Assembly (NCBI GenBank): GCA_030295235.1
Contig: AP026155.1
Span: forward strand, 62,001-126,000
Origin: Fistulifera solaris
Lineage: Eukaryota; Bacillariophyta; Bacillariophyceae; Naviculales; Stauroneidaceae
DNA: 64,000 nt
Reading direction: 5' to 3'
Shown: positions 20,738 to 30,222 of the stretch, one piece after another
Position numbering within the stretch: position 1 is the first letter of the stretch
Layout of the letters: the number at the start of each line of letters is the position of its first letter
Program-made: the position numbers and the translations under genes
The notes under the pieces: generated by a model
The model's input: only the letters and a program-made list of their open reading frames with translations
Database searches by the model: none
Told to the model about the DNA's origin: nothing

Positions 20738-21713
20738 TCAACCTTCACAATCCAAGCTAGTCTCGGCACGTTGCGATAGATGTACGGGGCAAGATACACG
20801 AGGATTGGTCGTACGATCTGTTGCAGTTTCCGCAATCACTTCAATGGAATACTTTAAATGAAAAAGAGAACCCGCGTAGGCTTCGCACAGAATGCTTTCG
20901 GGCACTTGAAAGGATGCTGTTGTAGGTTCCCCGGCCGTTTTACTCTTGGCCTTCCACGCAGATAAGTCCCGAGTATTCACTTGCGTACTCGCCAATATTC
21001 GCTGAATCTTCACGTTACGAAAGGATGGATGCATCAAAGTCACCGATTCTATCAATCGCACTACGAAATCTTTGATATCGACGTCACTTTGATTCTGTCC
21101 CACAATCGATACACTCACCCAATCGCCGGCAGTCCATACATTCGAAGTACACTGCCATCCCAAGTATATCTGTCCACGGGAAAAGACTAGGTTCGTGGAA
21201 ATGGGAAAACTTTGCGGCATCATGACAACGAGTTGACCTTGCCTATTTGCAGGTTTCTGTTCTGCCGCTTGTACCGTCAATAGTTTTGTTGATTTCCACT
21301 TGACGGCAGATCGTGATGTGATGACATATGCCGAGAGTGTGTAGACAATTCCGACTGTCGCGTCGGGCTCGGCCACCTGCCAACTGTCAGGAAGGTCTGC
21401 TGGTAACGACACTTCAAAAGTCGTACGAATGGACACCCGAATACACCAGCGGTGTATGAAACTCCTGTATGACTAGGGGATATTTGAGAAAGGTCTCTTC
21501 TCGAACCTTTCCGTCGTAAGAAACTCGCTCTCGACCGTGCAACTCGAGTTGAATACGATACAGATCCGCCGCGTCATCTTTGTCCGTCAACGTCCATTCG
21601 ACAGTTCCTTGTATCATTTTTTGTCCTGTCGTAACCGCATCATCGGCTAAGTGGATGGATAATGGGGACTGATTGCTGGAATTGCAGTGAATCGTCATGT
21701 TGGTTCGATACAT
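20738..21713 (-). CDS. Arrestin-fold protein without C2 insert (C)
   Basis: 324 residues after removing one extra base from the A4 run at 21416-21419. The fix joins GVHSYDF to EVSLPADLPDSW, giving the typical arrestin N ending in which a hydrophobic strand is followed by LPxxLPxSW, and then VGIVYTLSAYV. The first part (LADDAVTTGQKMIQGTVEW..LYRIQLELHGRERVSY) is the arrestin N start; the second half (TSNVWTAGDWVSVSIVGQNQ) is a divergent arrestin C domain. It is the size of a simple alpha-arrestin/ARRDC protein and lacks both the C2-like insert and the tail of its neighbours. It is third in a same-strand row, which suggests an old tandem expansion. Confidence 0.65.
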
Positions 21714-22120
21714 TATTGGTATGGATGAGTCGAATGATGACTGATGATTCGCTCATCCAGCCAGATTAATGGTGGTGTTGTTGTCAAGAAAATCTCGACA
21801 TGATGCGTCAAAATGAGACGGAACAGTGGTGCGACTTTATCTTGTTTTGTTTTGAAGTTAAGGGCCTTGACAGCAAAACATCCAGCGTTCAAGTTTATTT
21901 ATCTCGCAACGGTAGCAATAATTGTGGCTAGCAAAATAAATTGATAACGTGCTACTTTTGGGAATGCGTTTTTGTACCCATTCTGAACCTAATACAAATC
22001 GGCTCTACGCCTAAGTGTTCTCCCTACGACGCGATCTATTGGCTATAATTAAAGAAAGTCAGCTATCCCTTCGCACAGACTCTTTACCTAGACTTTCATC
22101 ATTCAATTCTTTCTTTACGG
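21714..22120. other. Intergenic, no gene seen
   Basis: Lies between the start of arrestin gene C and the 3' end of the GAPDH gene. AT-rich; nothing recognised. Confidence 0.45.
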
Positions 22121-23375
22121 TCACTCATACTTGAAAGTCGGTTCTTTGCCAGAAATGTTCTGCGCGGCCACAATATTGCACAGTTCCGCCATGCGCTTCG
22201 AATAACCCGCTTCGTTGTCGTACCATGCGTAGATTTTAACCAAGGTACCATCAATGACTTGCGTAGACAAAGCGTCAATAATGGCGCTACGTGTATCGTT
22301 CGTGTAATCCGTCGAAACCAGAGGCAAGGTCTCGTAACCAAGAATTCCTTTCAAAGGACCACTTTCACTGGCTTTCTTCAACGCTTCGTTGACTTCTTCT
22401 TTCGTCACACTCTTTTGACAACAAAGACACAATCGGTGAGACTAGCATTGAGGAGTGGCACTCGTACCGCGAGGCCATTCAATTTTCCTTTCAAATGAGG
22501 ATAAATTTCCACAATGGCCGTAGCACTTCCGGTACTCGTGGGGCACAAATTGACCATGCCACTCCGGGCACGACGCAAATCACTCTTTTTGGTGTTGGGC
22601 ATATCGACAATGGTTTGCGTGCCGGTGACATCCTGTAATTGTTGTAAGGAAAAACCAGATAGCGATAGAGAGATACAAAACGCAGTGAGTGGCCCGTATC
22701 ACACTGCAAAGGATGGATGCGACGTCTTTGAACTTACATGAATGGTAGTGATACAGCCTTTTTGAACGCAAACAAGTAGGAGAAATCCGTTAGAATCAAC
22801 ACGGTTCAACATGGTCGAACAGCAAGTTTTTCATCGATAGGATACGCACCATGAACAATACCAAAGTTCTCTTCAATCACCTTGACGACAGGAGCCAAAC
22901 AGTTGGTAGTGCACGATGCATTGGTGACCAACTTGGTTTCTTTGGATAGTTTATCATGATTGCAACCCAAAACAACATTCAAAGCCCCATCTTCTTTGAC
23001 CGGTGCACTGACGACGACTTGCTGAATGCCGCATTCATCGAAATAGGGCTGCAAACTTTGTACTGTTAGAAATTTGCCAGTACATTCCATCACCAACTCG
23101 ATACCCATACTTTTGAAATCGACCTTGGTGAAGTCTTTTTCTTGACTAAAGGTGACTGTTTTACCATCCACGGTAAAACTCTTGCCATCGTCGGCATGCG
23201 CGACTTGTTTGTTCCATGTTCCATGTACACTATCGTACTTGGCCAAATAAGCAGCCGACTCGCAACTGCAAAGATCATTGACATGAACGATTTCAAGTTC
23301 GGGATCTTCCCAAGCGTAGCGGAAACAGAGACGACCGATTCGTCCGAATCCGTTAACGGCACACTTGACGGGCAT
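22121..23375 (-). CDS. ArsJ-type glyceraldehyde-3-phosphate dehydrogenase
   Basis: Exons 22850-23375, 22738-22757 and 22121-22632 give 352 residues when one missing base is restored in the T4 run at 22413-22416 (joining CVFVVK to [12 protein letters not shown]). The NAD-binding start VNGFGRIGR, the catalytic Cys155 (NASCTTNC) and the C-terminal [13 protein letters not shown] are present. The middle does not follow glycolytic [41 protein letters not shown] and [18 protein letters not shown] follow the form linked to ArsJ in bacteria, which joins arsenate to glyceraldehyde 3-phosphate for export as 1-arseno-3-phosphoglycerate. No targeting peptide is seen, so cytosol is likely. The middle exon is only 20 bases. 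No ArsJ partner is recognised in the window. Whether it serves arsenate handling or central metabolism here is not shown. Confidence 0.85.
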
Positions 23376-23715
23376 ACTGGTATTCGGAAGAAGAATATTC
23401 AACGGAGAGAAGGTTATGATTGTTTATGAGACGCCGCTCCCTTCGTTTGTGTGTGGAATGAATGAGAAATGAGAAGAAGTCGCTGACGACCGCATCTTGA
23501 TCGCATGTTACCAGTAACATCGTCATCGTCATCTCTTCTTACATGGGGAATCTTGTGGTCAAATAAGAAATTAAAGCAAAAGTGTCGGAAGTTTACCATG
23601 GGTTTGTTCTCTGCTCACGAATCTATTAGATTCGCGCCTTCTGATTGGCTGATCCATATCTACGAGAGTGCGGGTGACGTTTCCGACTCGACCTATTTCA
23701 GTCCCGGAAATTTCC

Positions 23716-23912
23716 GTTTGCATTTATACATGTAATATTAAGGTTAACGCTACTGTGTCACAAAAAGAAACCCGAACTCTTTTGTCCCGTTTGTATTTAT
23801 ACATGTAACAAATACAAAACCCTAACTTTTTGTTCCGTTGGTATTTATACATATCATATAAACTAAGGTTAACGTTGATAAGTCACAAATACAAAACCCG
23901 AACTTTTTTGCC
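23716..23912 (+). repeat. Degenerate tandem repeat, three copies
   Basis: The unit contains GTATTTATACAT, then AAGGTTAACG, then CACAAATACAAAACCCGAAC followed by a T-run and GTCCC. Copies begin near 23717, 23790 and 23839; the middle copy lacks the central AAGGTTAACG part. Unit length is about 73 bases when complete. Confidence 0.6.
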
Positions 23913-23930
23913 CCATTGCGCTTTATAGAA

Positions 23931-23988
23931 AGGTACCGTACCGGTACCGGGTACCGGTATCGTACCGTAAACCGTAAACCGTACCAGT
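23931..23988. repeat. GGTACC-type simple repeat
   Basis: A run of GGTACCGTACCGGTACCGGG units followed by two GTAAACC units. The same palindrome cluster recurs at 56606-56634. Confidence 0.6.
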
Positions 23989-24175
23989 GTCGCCATGACG
24001 AAACGAACCAAAACAATGACAAACGCAAACAAAACAGAAGATCCAAATAGAAAAAATAAACACAACAACTAGAGCAACAGCTTGCACTTCACACAACCAT
24101 AAATCGCGATTTGTACGCAACAACAGTTTGATTAAAGAGAAACGAGCATATGAAAGAAAAAACGAATCAAGGAAC

Positions 24176-26177
24176 ATGTCTTGTTCCTTTTCGGCTTTAT
24201 CATTAGTTTACGATTGTCGTTAGCGTTTCATTTTCCGTCCTTTCGACGGCAAAGGGCGGCATCTAATCTTCACTATAGTCTAGGGCTGAAGCCTTACAAA
24301 GCAACGAACGAACAAACGACTGCGATGATTCATCATAACCAAAATGCTACAAAGTTTTTTCAAAACGAATTTCCTCGCTTTCTCACCGAACAAAATATCC
24401 GAGAATCTTCAACCGTAACGAGCAATGCATCCGCGACGAAGGATACCATGGAACTCAACTTTAATGCCGCGACGCAGCACAATGAGCATTCGAAATCTGT
24501 GAGCAAATCCAACCCTCCGAAGAATTACGAATGGCCCGATCCAAATCGTGCTTTGTCCTCTTTCCATTGGCAGCGAAAGAATGAAACGAAGAAAAAGGAC
24601 GAAAATAATCTTTTGGAAGAGATTTTTCCTGTCGGCGAGTTACTGCCTTTGGATGGACAGCAAGTATTGAATAGGCTGACGGGTTACGTTTCGCCTCCCA
24701 ACAACGACAACTTCTTTGATCGTTCCTCTGAGGATGCTTTGCTTTCTTTTCTTCCGCCTAAACAAGACGATATAAATGATTCCTTTGATAAGACAAGCGA
24801 GGTTTTGGATGAAGTCATAGGTGATTCCCAAAAGAGTGCGTCCAGCCACAAAACCCAACCCGTTTTACCGAACACAGTTAACGACAAGAATTCCGAGCAA
24901 TACGTTACGGTCAAAGATCTACAGTCCATACTAAAAGAGATACTGGAACAACAAAAACTACAATATCAAAATCAAGAGCAAAGAAAGTCATCGGAAACAG
25001 CGAGGGCGTTCACGAAGACTTCTCGCGGCCTCATCGAACAATCGACTTCCAGAAATCCGTCTTCTACTTCGAGTACTACTACGTCGGGTGTTGCTTTCCC
25101 ACAACCTTCTAAACTGGATTTTAGTTCATTGAAAAAGGAAACTTAGTTGCTGGTCTATTATTGGGGATGATTTTGGCCATGTCAATACTACCCAATTTGT
25201 GGTTGTTTGGCTCAATCGTCGGCGCTATCTATGGATACAACATCACTCCCCTCGATCAGGACAATATCGCGTCGCGTGTCGTGTCACATCTTGGTCGTAG
25301 GATTGCACGAGCATCGCTGTCGGTGTATGATTCGGCCAACACCCTCTTTTCATGTACAAAACAGGACAATTGTCGTACAAATACTACCAGCGGTACGCCG
25401 CTCTCGATCAAAGGTTCGCGATTCAGGACAAGATTGACGCATTTAATGCTCGATTTGCGGAAGGAAAGGTGAAATTTGACAAATGGGAGAAAGAGAATGA
25501 AGTAGGACGCCGTTTACTAGCCGGTATGCGAACGCTTTGGTTGGTGGAAGAACAAAGCCGCAAAAGAACAGCCGGATATGGCGTCGGAGGTCACGATATC
25601 GTGTCGTACAACTCTTTTATGATGCCGCATATCTTTTGGGCCGTGCGCTAGGGAATATTTGGAAGACTCTTACAGGAAAAGGTGGGTCCGAGGTGAAAGA
25701 TTTTCTTCGTGGCATTGCATGTTGGACCGACAAAGAAGACGAATCCATCGGGGCGAGGTTGGGTGCTGCGCTGTGGGCAGCAGTGGCAGTGAGCTTGACG
25801 GGTGCACTCTTTTCCCTTTCACCATTCTTTTTGACATTCATGGCACTGGGTTGTGGATTTTTTTGGCCGACATGGCCTTCTGAAGTTGCCGATGCTGTCA
25901 CGGCATTCTGGAACGATCGTCGAAGTCGCGGACTAGATGTTACGGAAAGCAAGTTGATCGACATCCCCCGCCTCAGCTGTTCTCCTTCTTTTCCACCGGA
26001 AGAGATGATGGTGGCGGAAACAAGAAGAACACGAACAAAGATCGATACTATTTTTACAAGACACCCGATGGCAAGAGAAAGTACTACCGGGTAGGAGTCC
26101 CTGGGCCGTTTTCGAACATTGGAAATCGCCGCACAGTAAAGAAAAAGCGATGGGGATTGTTCTCTTCGAAAGATTGA
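24176..26177 (+). CDS. Probable plastid-targeted membrane protein of unknown family
   Basis: Reads as about 667 codons if four missing bases are restored in runs at 25132-25136 (A), 25347-25350 (T), 25615-25618 (T) and 25965-25969 (C); all four corrections go the same way and the total is a multiple of three. The N terminus has a hydrophobic signal then LSLAFHFPSFRRQR, resembling the diatom bipartite plastid leader with an A/F cleavage motif. The start codon is unclear: the ATG at 24176 is out of frame by one base. A polar, Ser-rich first half is followed by a membrane pair (NLVAGLLLGMILAMSIL and LWLFGSIVGAIYGY), a charged helical region and a second membrane pair (LWAAVAVSLTGALF; FFLTFMALGCGFFW). 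The tail is basic (YYFYKTPDGKRKYYRVGVP). No known family is recognised. Confidence 0.65.
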
Positions 26178-26736
26178 CACAGCCAGCATTAATGAAGTGG
26201 ATCAATTGCTATCATGGGGAAAACGTTTCGTCAATCGACAGGCTGAGTTGTGATTTGTGATCATCTTCTCTTGGTCTACTGACCTCACAAACCAGGCTGG
26301 GTGTGGCGTAGTGAAATGTGCACTTATTGCCCAAGCCCGTGCGCAATGTACAGTCTACTATTGATTGAAAACGGTAAATTCATTGGGACTTTAATCACAG
26401 TACTGAGATTCGTGACAAAAACGGCTCACTTCGCTCAAGGCAGTAGACCAATCAGTGCGAAAATTACAAAGCCACGCATGCAGTGTGCAGTGCAATAGAG
26501 ACATTTCCTTCAATACGTGGAATGTACAAGTAAAATTTGCCACGAGTGAAGGAGGACAACATTATTTTCTCCCCCCAATCACTTCCTCATTTGAAATTAT
26601 GTCGTCGTCTTCACAACGAACCTTTCCGATTATTCCTTGTGCTTCATTCCTCTTTTCCTTCGCATGCAACAATAAGACAAGGAAGGAGTTGCGACTGTTT
26701 CATTGGGAGGAATAGCAGCGTACGGCAGCCGAAACG
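26178..26736. other. Intergenic, no gene seen
   Basis: Spacer between two plus-strand genes. Contains open frames on both strands without coding signatures; presumed 3' region and promoter. Confidence 0.45.
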
Positions 26737-28044
26737 ATGCCCTTTCGATTCTCTATTCCGATGTTGAGCGTCATGCTCTCGACATGTTGCTCCTTTATCG
26801 CCCTCCATCGAGCGACTTTGGACTCTGCGGCAATAGTTACTTCTCCTTCCTGGGGTCAAGAGACCCCTCAAGTACCTCTTTCACCCTCAATCCACAGTAC
26901 AAACAATACACAACCCTTAACTCTCATTCGCTACCGACAAAGTGGTATGCCTTACTTTTTACGAGAAGCAATGAGTCAAGGGAACATGCTGTGTCGTGAT
27001 GTAGCCGAACAACAAAACAAGACGCGTGATACTTTGCCACTTCCGCCTTTGTCACCTATACAATACAGTCTACAACTGGAATGTCAAAAACTATTTTATC
27101 AAAATTCGTGGGGCACCGGAAATGTTTTACAAGCCTTTTACGGTTTGCGTCTCGCGGCCCGTGTTTTGGGAAATATTGAAGTAAGGATTCGTTGTAAAGA
27201 CGCGGAGAAAACGAAATCTGATTTAGTTTTGCCGTGGATGGCGGGAGCCTTTGTACCAAGGGCAGTAGTGGAAACGCAATCGTCGCCGTTTTTGAATGAA
27301 ACATGCTTACCCTTCTCTCACGCTCCAGTGCATTATCTCATGGACGAGATCCGATACGAATTACGGCGCATGGCAATTGCGTTAGTGGGAATACCGTACC
27401 CGACGCATCCTGCGGCTGATTTTGTTCTGGTACCGGAACGTGAACAAGAGATGCAACTTCCAATGCCGGAGACACCTTTGCGACCGAACATCGAGTTGGA
27501 CGATGTAGCGATTCATTTTCGTTGTGGTGATATCATCGAAGTACAACCGCACTATGCGTATGGATACACGCGATTCTCGTCCGTGGCAAACTATATTTCC
27601 AGTGAAGCCCGATCCATTGGTATTGTCACACAACCCTTTCAAGGACAACGACAGCGTCGTATGGATGGTACGGAGCATACACGATGTCCGATACTCATTG
27701 GGGCCTTTCAGCAGTTTTTGCAAGATCGGTTTCCAAATGCTACAGTGCTGATTCGTAATTCACCTGATGAGAACGTCGCTTTGTCGTACGCACGCTTCAT
27801 CATGGCAAATCAATCCTTAGCATCCGGTATTTCCACATTTGTCTATTTTCCTTTCATGGCGACGTTCGGTACTGGCTATCTTCAAAAGCCATTGTATGTT
27901 GAAGAATCATTTGAAGAGCGGGTCAATTCACGCTTTATTGAACATTCCGATTTGATGAGTTCCATCGATCTGTTTAGACTATGGAATGAAACGAATGGCC
28001 GAGAACAGATATTGGAGTGGTTTACGACCGATGTAACATCGTAA
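26737..28044 (+). CDS. Secretory glycosyltransferase-like protein
   Basis: 435 residues, no intron. A short basic start and a hydrophobic segment (about residues 5-22) act as signal peptide or anchor. A moderately conserved domain follows, with WGTGNVLQAFYGLRLAARVLG near residue 125, VAIHFRCGDIIE near residue 265 followed by YGYTRFSSVANYI, and GISTFVYFPFMATFGTGYL near residue 370. An (I/V)H-x-R-x-(G)D motif followed by a C-terminal acceptor-side loop recalls fucosyltransferase-like GT-B enzymes, but I cannot place the family firmly. Several N-glycosylation sites (N-x-T/S) support a luminal domain. Likely a Golgi enzyme acting on glycans. Confidence 0.6.
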   Translation: MPFRFSIPMLSVMLSTCCSFIALHRATLDSAAIVTSPSWGQETPQVPLSPSIHSTNNTQPLTLIRYRQSGMPYFLREAMSQGNMLCRDVAEQQNKTRDTLPLPPLSPIQYSLQLECQKLFYQNSWGTGNVLQAFYGLRLAARVLGNIEVRIRCKDAEKTKSDLVLPWMAGAFVPRAVVETQSSPFLNETCLPFSHAPVHYLMDEIRYELRRMAIALVGIPYPTHPAADFVLVPEREQEMQLPMPETPLRPNIELDDVAIHFRCGDIIEVQPHYAYGYTRFSSVANYISSEARSIGIVTQPFQGQRQRRMDGTEHTRCPILIGAFQQFLQDRFPNATVLIRNSPDENVALSYARFIMANQSLASGISTFVYFPFMATFGTGYLQKPLYVEESFEERVNSRFIEHSDLMSSIDLFRLWNETNGREQILEWFTTDVTS

Positions 28045-28231
28045 CGCATGAAACTAACACTCTTTGTACCATTTATCCATTAGTTGTTTGTTGCTAGTCC
28101 AAATATTATTTCTAGTATCTTAGTATAGATAGATAAGGCGACCTTGCCAAAGAAAGTTCGAGGGTGTTTCTTGAACTACCGAGAAAATTCATCGTTAGAC
28201 AGCCACGGCGCGACTCGAATCGTTGATCAGT

Positions 28232-28264
28232 GCTTCAGTCATGAATTAGGCTGTGACCGAGCCA
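28232..28264 (-). repeat. Dispersed palindromic repeat, partial copy 3
   Basis: GCTTCAGTCATGAATTAGG followed by CTGTGACCGAGCCA: read on the other strand it gives TGGCTCGG..AATTCATGACTGAAGC, matching the 42.9 and 59.6 kb copies. Confidence 0.45.
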
Positions 28265-28469
28265 CGCTGCTTTTCGACTCCGCGCAATCTGCTGGTGTGG
28301 TGAGCTACATCCATCATTCACCTCATTTTCGATGAAATAATTATCCTGTGCATTATTCACAATGCATGGGTCGAGTACAGGTAATTAGGAATAAAATGCT
28401 TAGTAAAAAGATTCACGTCGATTCTTCCTTTCGATCGATATTTTTGTCTTAGTAGATTCCAAGTGTTGG

Positions 28470-28498
28470 TCTTATGAGCCCACGACTGCATTTCAAAT
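28470..28498 (-). repeat. Dispersed palindromic repeat, partial copy 4
   Basis: CACGACTGCATTTCA (28481-28495) preceded by GTCTTATGAGCC; on the minus strand TGAAATGCAGTCGTGGGCTC resembles the 59.86 kb copy (AAAATGCAGTCGTGGTCTC). Confidence 0.45.
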
Positions 28499-28668
28499 AT
28501 TAATCACGGTTCCCATTCTGACTCATTTTTCATTCCGACAAATTTTTCGAAACACATCATCGTGATATCAATCGGCTTTTCCATTTTATTTTTTTCTTTG
28601 CAAATCTTCATTGAAAACGAGAAACTTACAGCATATGAAACATCTCTTTCTGAAATAGCTGTCAAAGT

Positions 28669-29841
28669 ATGTGCAAACCAACACCCGTCGCATCGACAGA
28701 GACCAAGAAAACGGGCAAAACCCGAAGAGGAATGTCCAAAATGGCGTTGTATCTGAGTGCATCGTTCGCCATGTTGGTAGCCATCTTTCCCATGATCATC
28801 TCCGAATTGATTGGAGGCTGGACAGCCAAATATACTTCTCCTGTCTACTTTACTCCGAAAAGCATTCCGGATTTGACCGGCAAAGTAGCCATTGTGACGG
28901 GAGCCAACACGGGGATCGGTTATCACACGGCACTCGAACTGGCTCGAAAGAATGCACAAGTTATCGTGGCTTCTCGAAATCCTTCCAAGGGACAAGAAGC
29001 CATCACTCGTATACAAGAAGCGACCGGTAACCATCACGTACGCTTTCTACCGCTCGACTTGTCGTCGTTGGCTTCGGTTCGATCGTTTGCTCAAGCCTTC
29101 CAAGCGTTACAACTTCCTTTGGATATGCTCATTTTAAATGCGGGCATTATGAAATCTCCGGGGGCACAATTTATCGGTAAAAACATGACTCAGGGTTTTG
29201 AATTGACACAAGATGGCTTCGAAGTGCACATAGGTGTCAATCATGTTGGACATTTTTACTTGACTCAGCTTTTGCGCGACTCTCTCATTGCGAGTGCACC
29301 CAGTCGCGTGGTTGCGGTCAGTAGTATTGCGGAACAAGGAGCGTACCAACCGGATGGATTTCGATTTGAGCTTTGGAAACCATTGAATGTTGAACATGCT
29401 ACATCTATGGGGTACGAAGATGGAATGGCATATGGACAGTCAAAATTGGCGAATGCTATGTTTGCCAAGGAACTAGCCGAACAGCTGAAAGAGCACGGCG
29501 TTACGGCATACTCCTGTCATCCAGGAGTCATTGTTAGTGAATTAACGCGCTACCTTGTCGCCAGCATTGAAGAAGAAGCGTTGCAGAAGTCTTGGTGGAG
29601 TCGCATGTATCTCAACGCTTTGGGCAAGTATTTTGAACTAGCTCAGATGAAAACGTCGGATGGCGCGCTGACTCAGTTGCATTTGGCTGTTTCGAATGTC
29701 TCCGAGTTGTCGAACGGAGGTTTTTATCATCCAATCGGTAAACTGAAAGGAAGCCCTAACCATGCTCAGGGCTCGAACGAAAAGCTACGAAAAGAGCTTT
29801 GGCGTGAAACGGAGCGAATGATTAAGGAAGCTGGGTTCTAA
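28669..29841 (+). CDS. Short-chain dehydrogenase/reductase, retinol-dehydrogenase/WWOX type
   Basis: 390 residues. An N-terminal hydrophobic segment (about residues 27-45) anchors the enzyme. The Rossmann domain begins at LTGKVAIVTGANTGIGYHTA (TGxxxGIG). It contains PLDLSSLASVRSF (the D/L-S site that sets the adenine side), LILNAGIM (NAG), SRVVAVSSIAEQGA with the catalytic Ser, and YGQSKLANAMF with catalytic Tyr and Lys, then the CHPGVI(V)xS/T loop. The family oxidises or reduces retinoid, steroid or other lipid alcohols with NAD(P); the substrate here is unknown. An internal ATG (28738 region) could be the start. Membrane anchoring suggests ER or plastid envelope. Confidence 0.88.
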   Translation: MCKPTPVASTETKKTGKTRRGMSKMALYLSASFAMLVAIFPMIISELIGGWTAKYTSPVYFTPKSIPDLTGKVAIVTGANTGIGYHTALELARKNAQVIVASRNPSKGQEAITRIQEATGNHHVRFLPLDLSSLASVRSFAQAFQALQLPLDMLILNAGIMKSPGAQFIGKNMTQGFELTQDGFEVHIGVNHVGHFYLTQLLRDSLIASAPSRVVAVSSIAEQGAYQPDGFRFELWKPLNVEHATSMGYEDGMAYGQSKLANAMFAKELAEQLKEHGVTAYSCHPGVIVSELTRYLVASIEEEALQKSWWSRMYLNALGKYFELAQMKTSDGALTQLHLAVSNVSELSNGGFYHPIGKLKGSPNHAQGSNEKLRKELWRETERMIKEAGF

Positions 29842-30222
29842 AGTACGACTTTTTCAAGAAATATTTTCTGCTGGACAGACGACTTTAAGAGAACGTGAGC
29901 ATTTTTTGTACGGTAATAGATTGATAAGAACGACGCGCTACACATACAAAGTATCGTGTCCTTGCAATAATACTTTTGTGTACCTGTTATTACGTTTTTA
30001 AAAGGTAAAAGCATATCGCATAATAGCCGCGGAAATCACCCTTCCTATCATGACCAATGATTATTCGTCGTAAAACAACAATGTGTTTGTGGCCATGGCC
30101 ATTGCATGTCAATGCAAACTTTAACAGATAACCCATTTTGGTTTCGAAAATCAAGGAAAGGCCGTTGAAGCGTTGCTGGGATGAAACGACGCTCAACATG
30201 CGATCTTGATTATTGACATTGT
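29842..30222. other. Intergenic between convergent genes
   Basis: 3' ends of the dehydrogenase (plus) and the first glycosyltransferase (minus). No gene seen. Confidence 0.45.

Larger units (their letters stand above)
23376..24175. other. Divergent promoter region with degenerate repeats
   Basis: Between the GAPDH gene (minus) and the plastid-type gene (plus). Holds a degenerate tandem repeat (23716-23912) and a KpnI-like GGTACC cluster (23931-23988), listed separately. No gene recognised. Confidence 0.5.
28045..28668. other. Intergenic with two palindromic repeat copies
   Basis: Spacer between two plus-strand genes; holds partial copies of the dispersed palindrome family at about 28232-28264 and 28470-28498. 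Nothing coding is recognised. Confidence 0.5.

Noticed and set aside
24176-26177. Programmed ribosomal frameshifting
   Set aside because: Four shifts in one gene plus many in unrelated genes, with no slippery heptamer or pseudoknot pattern, point to sequence error.
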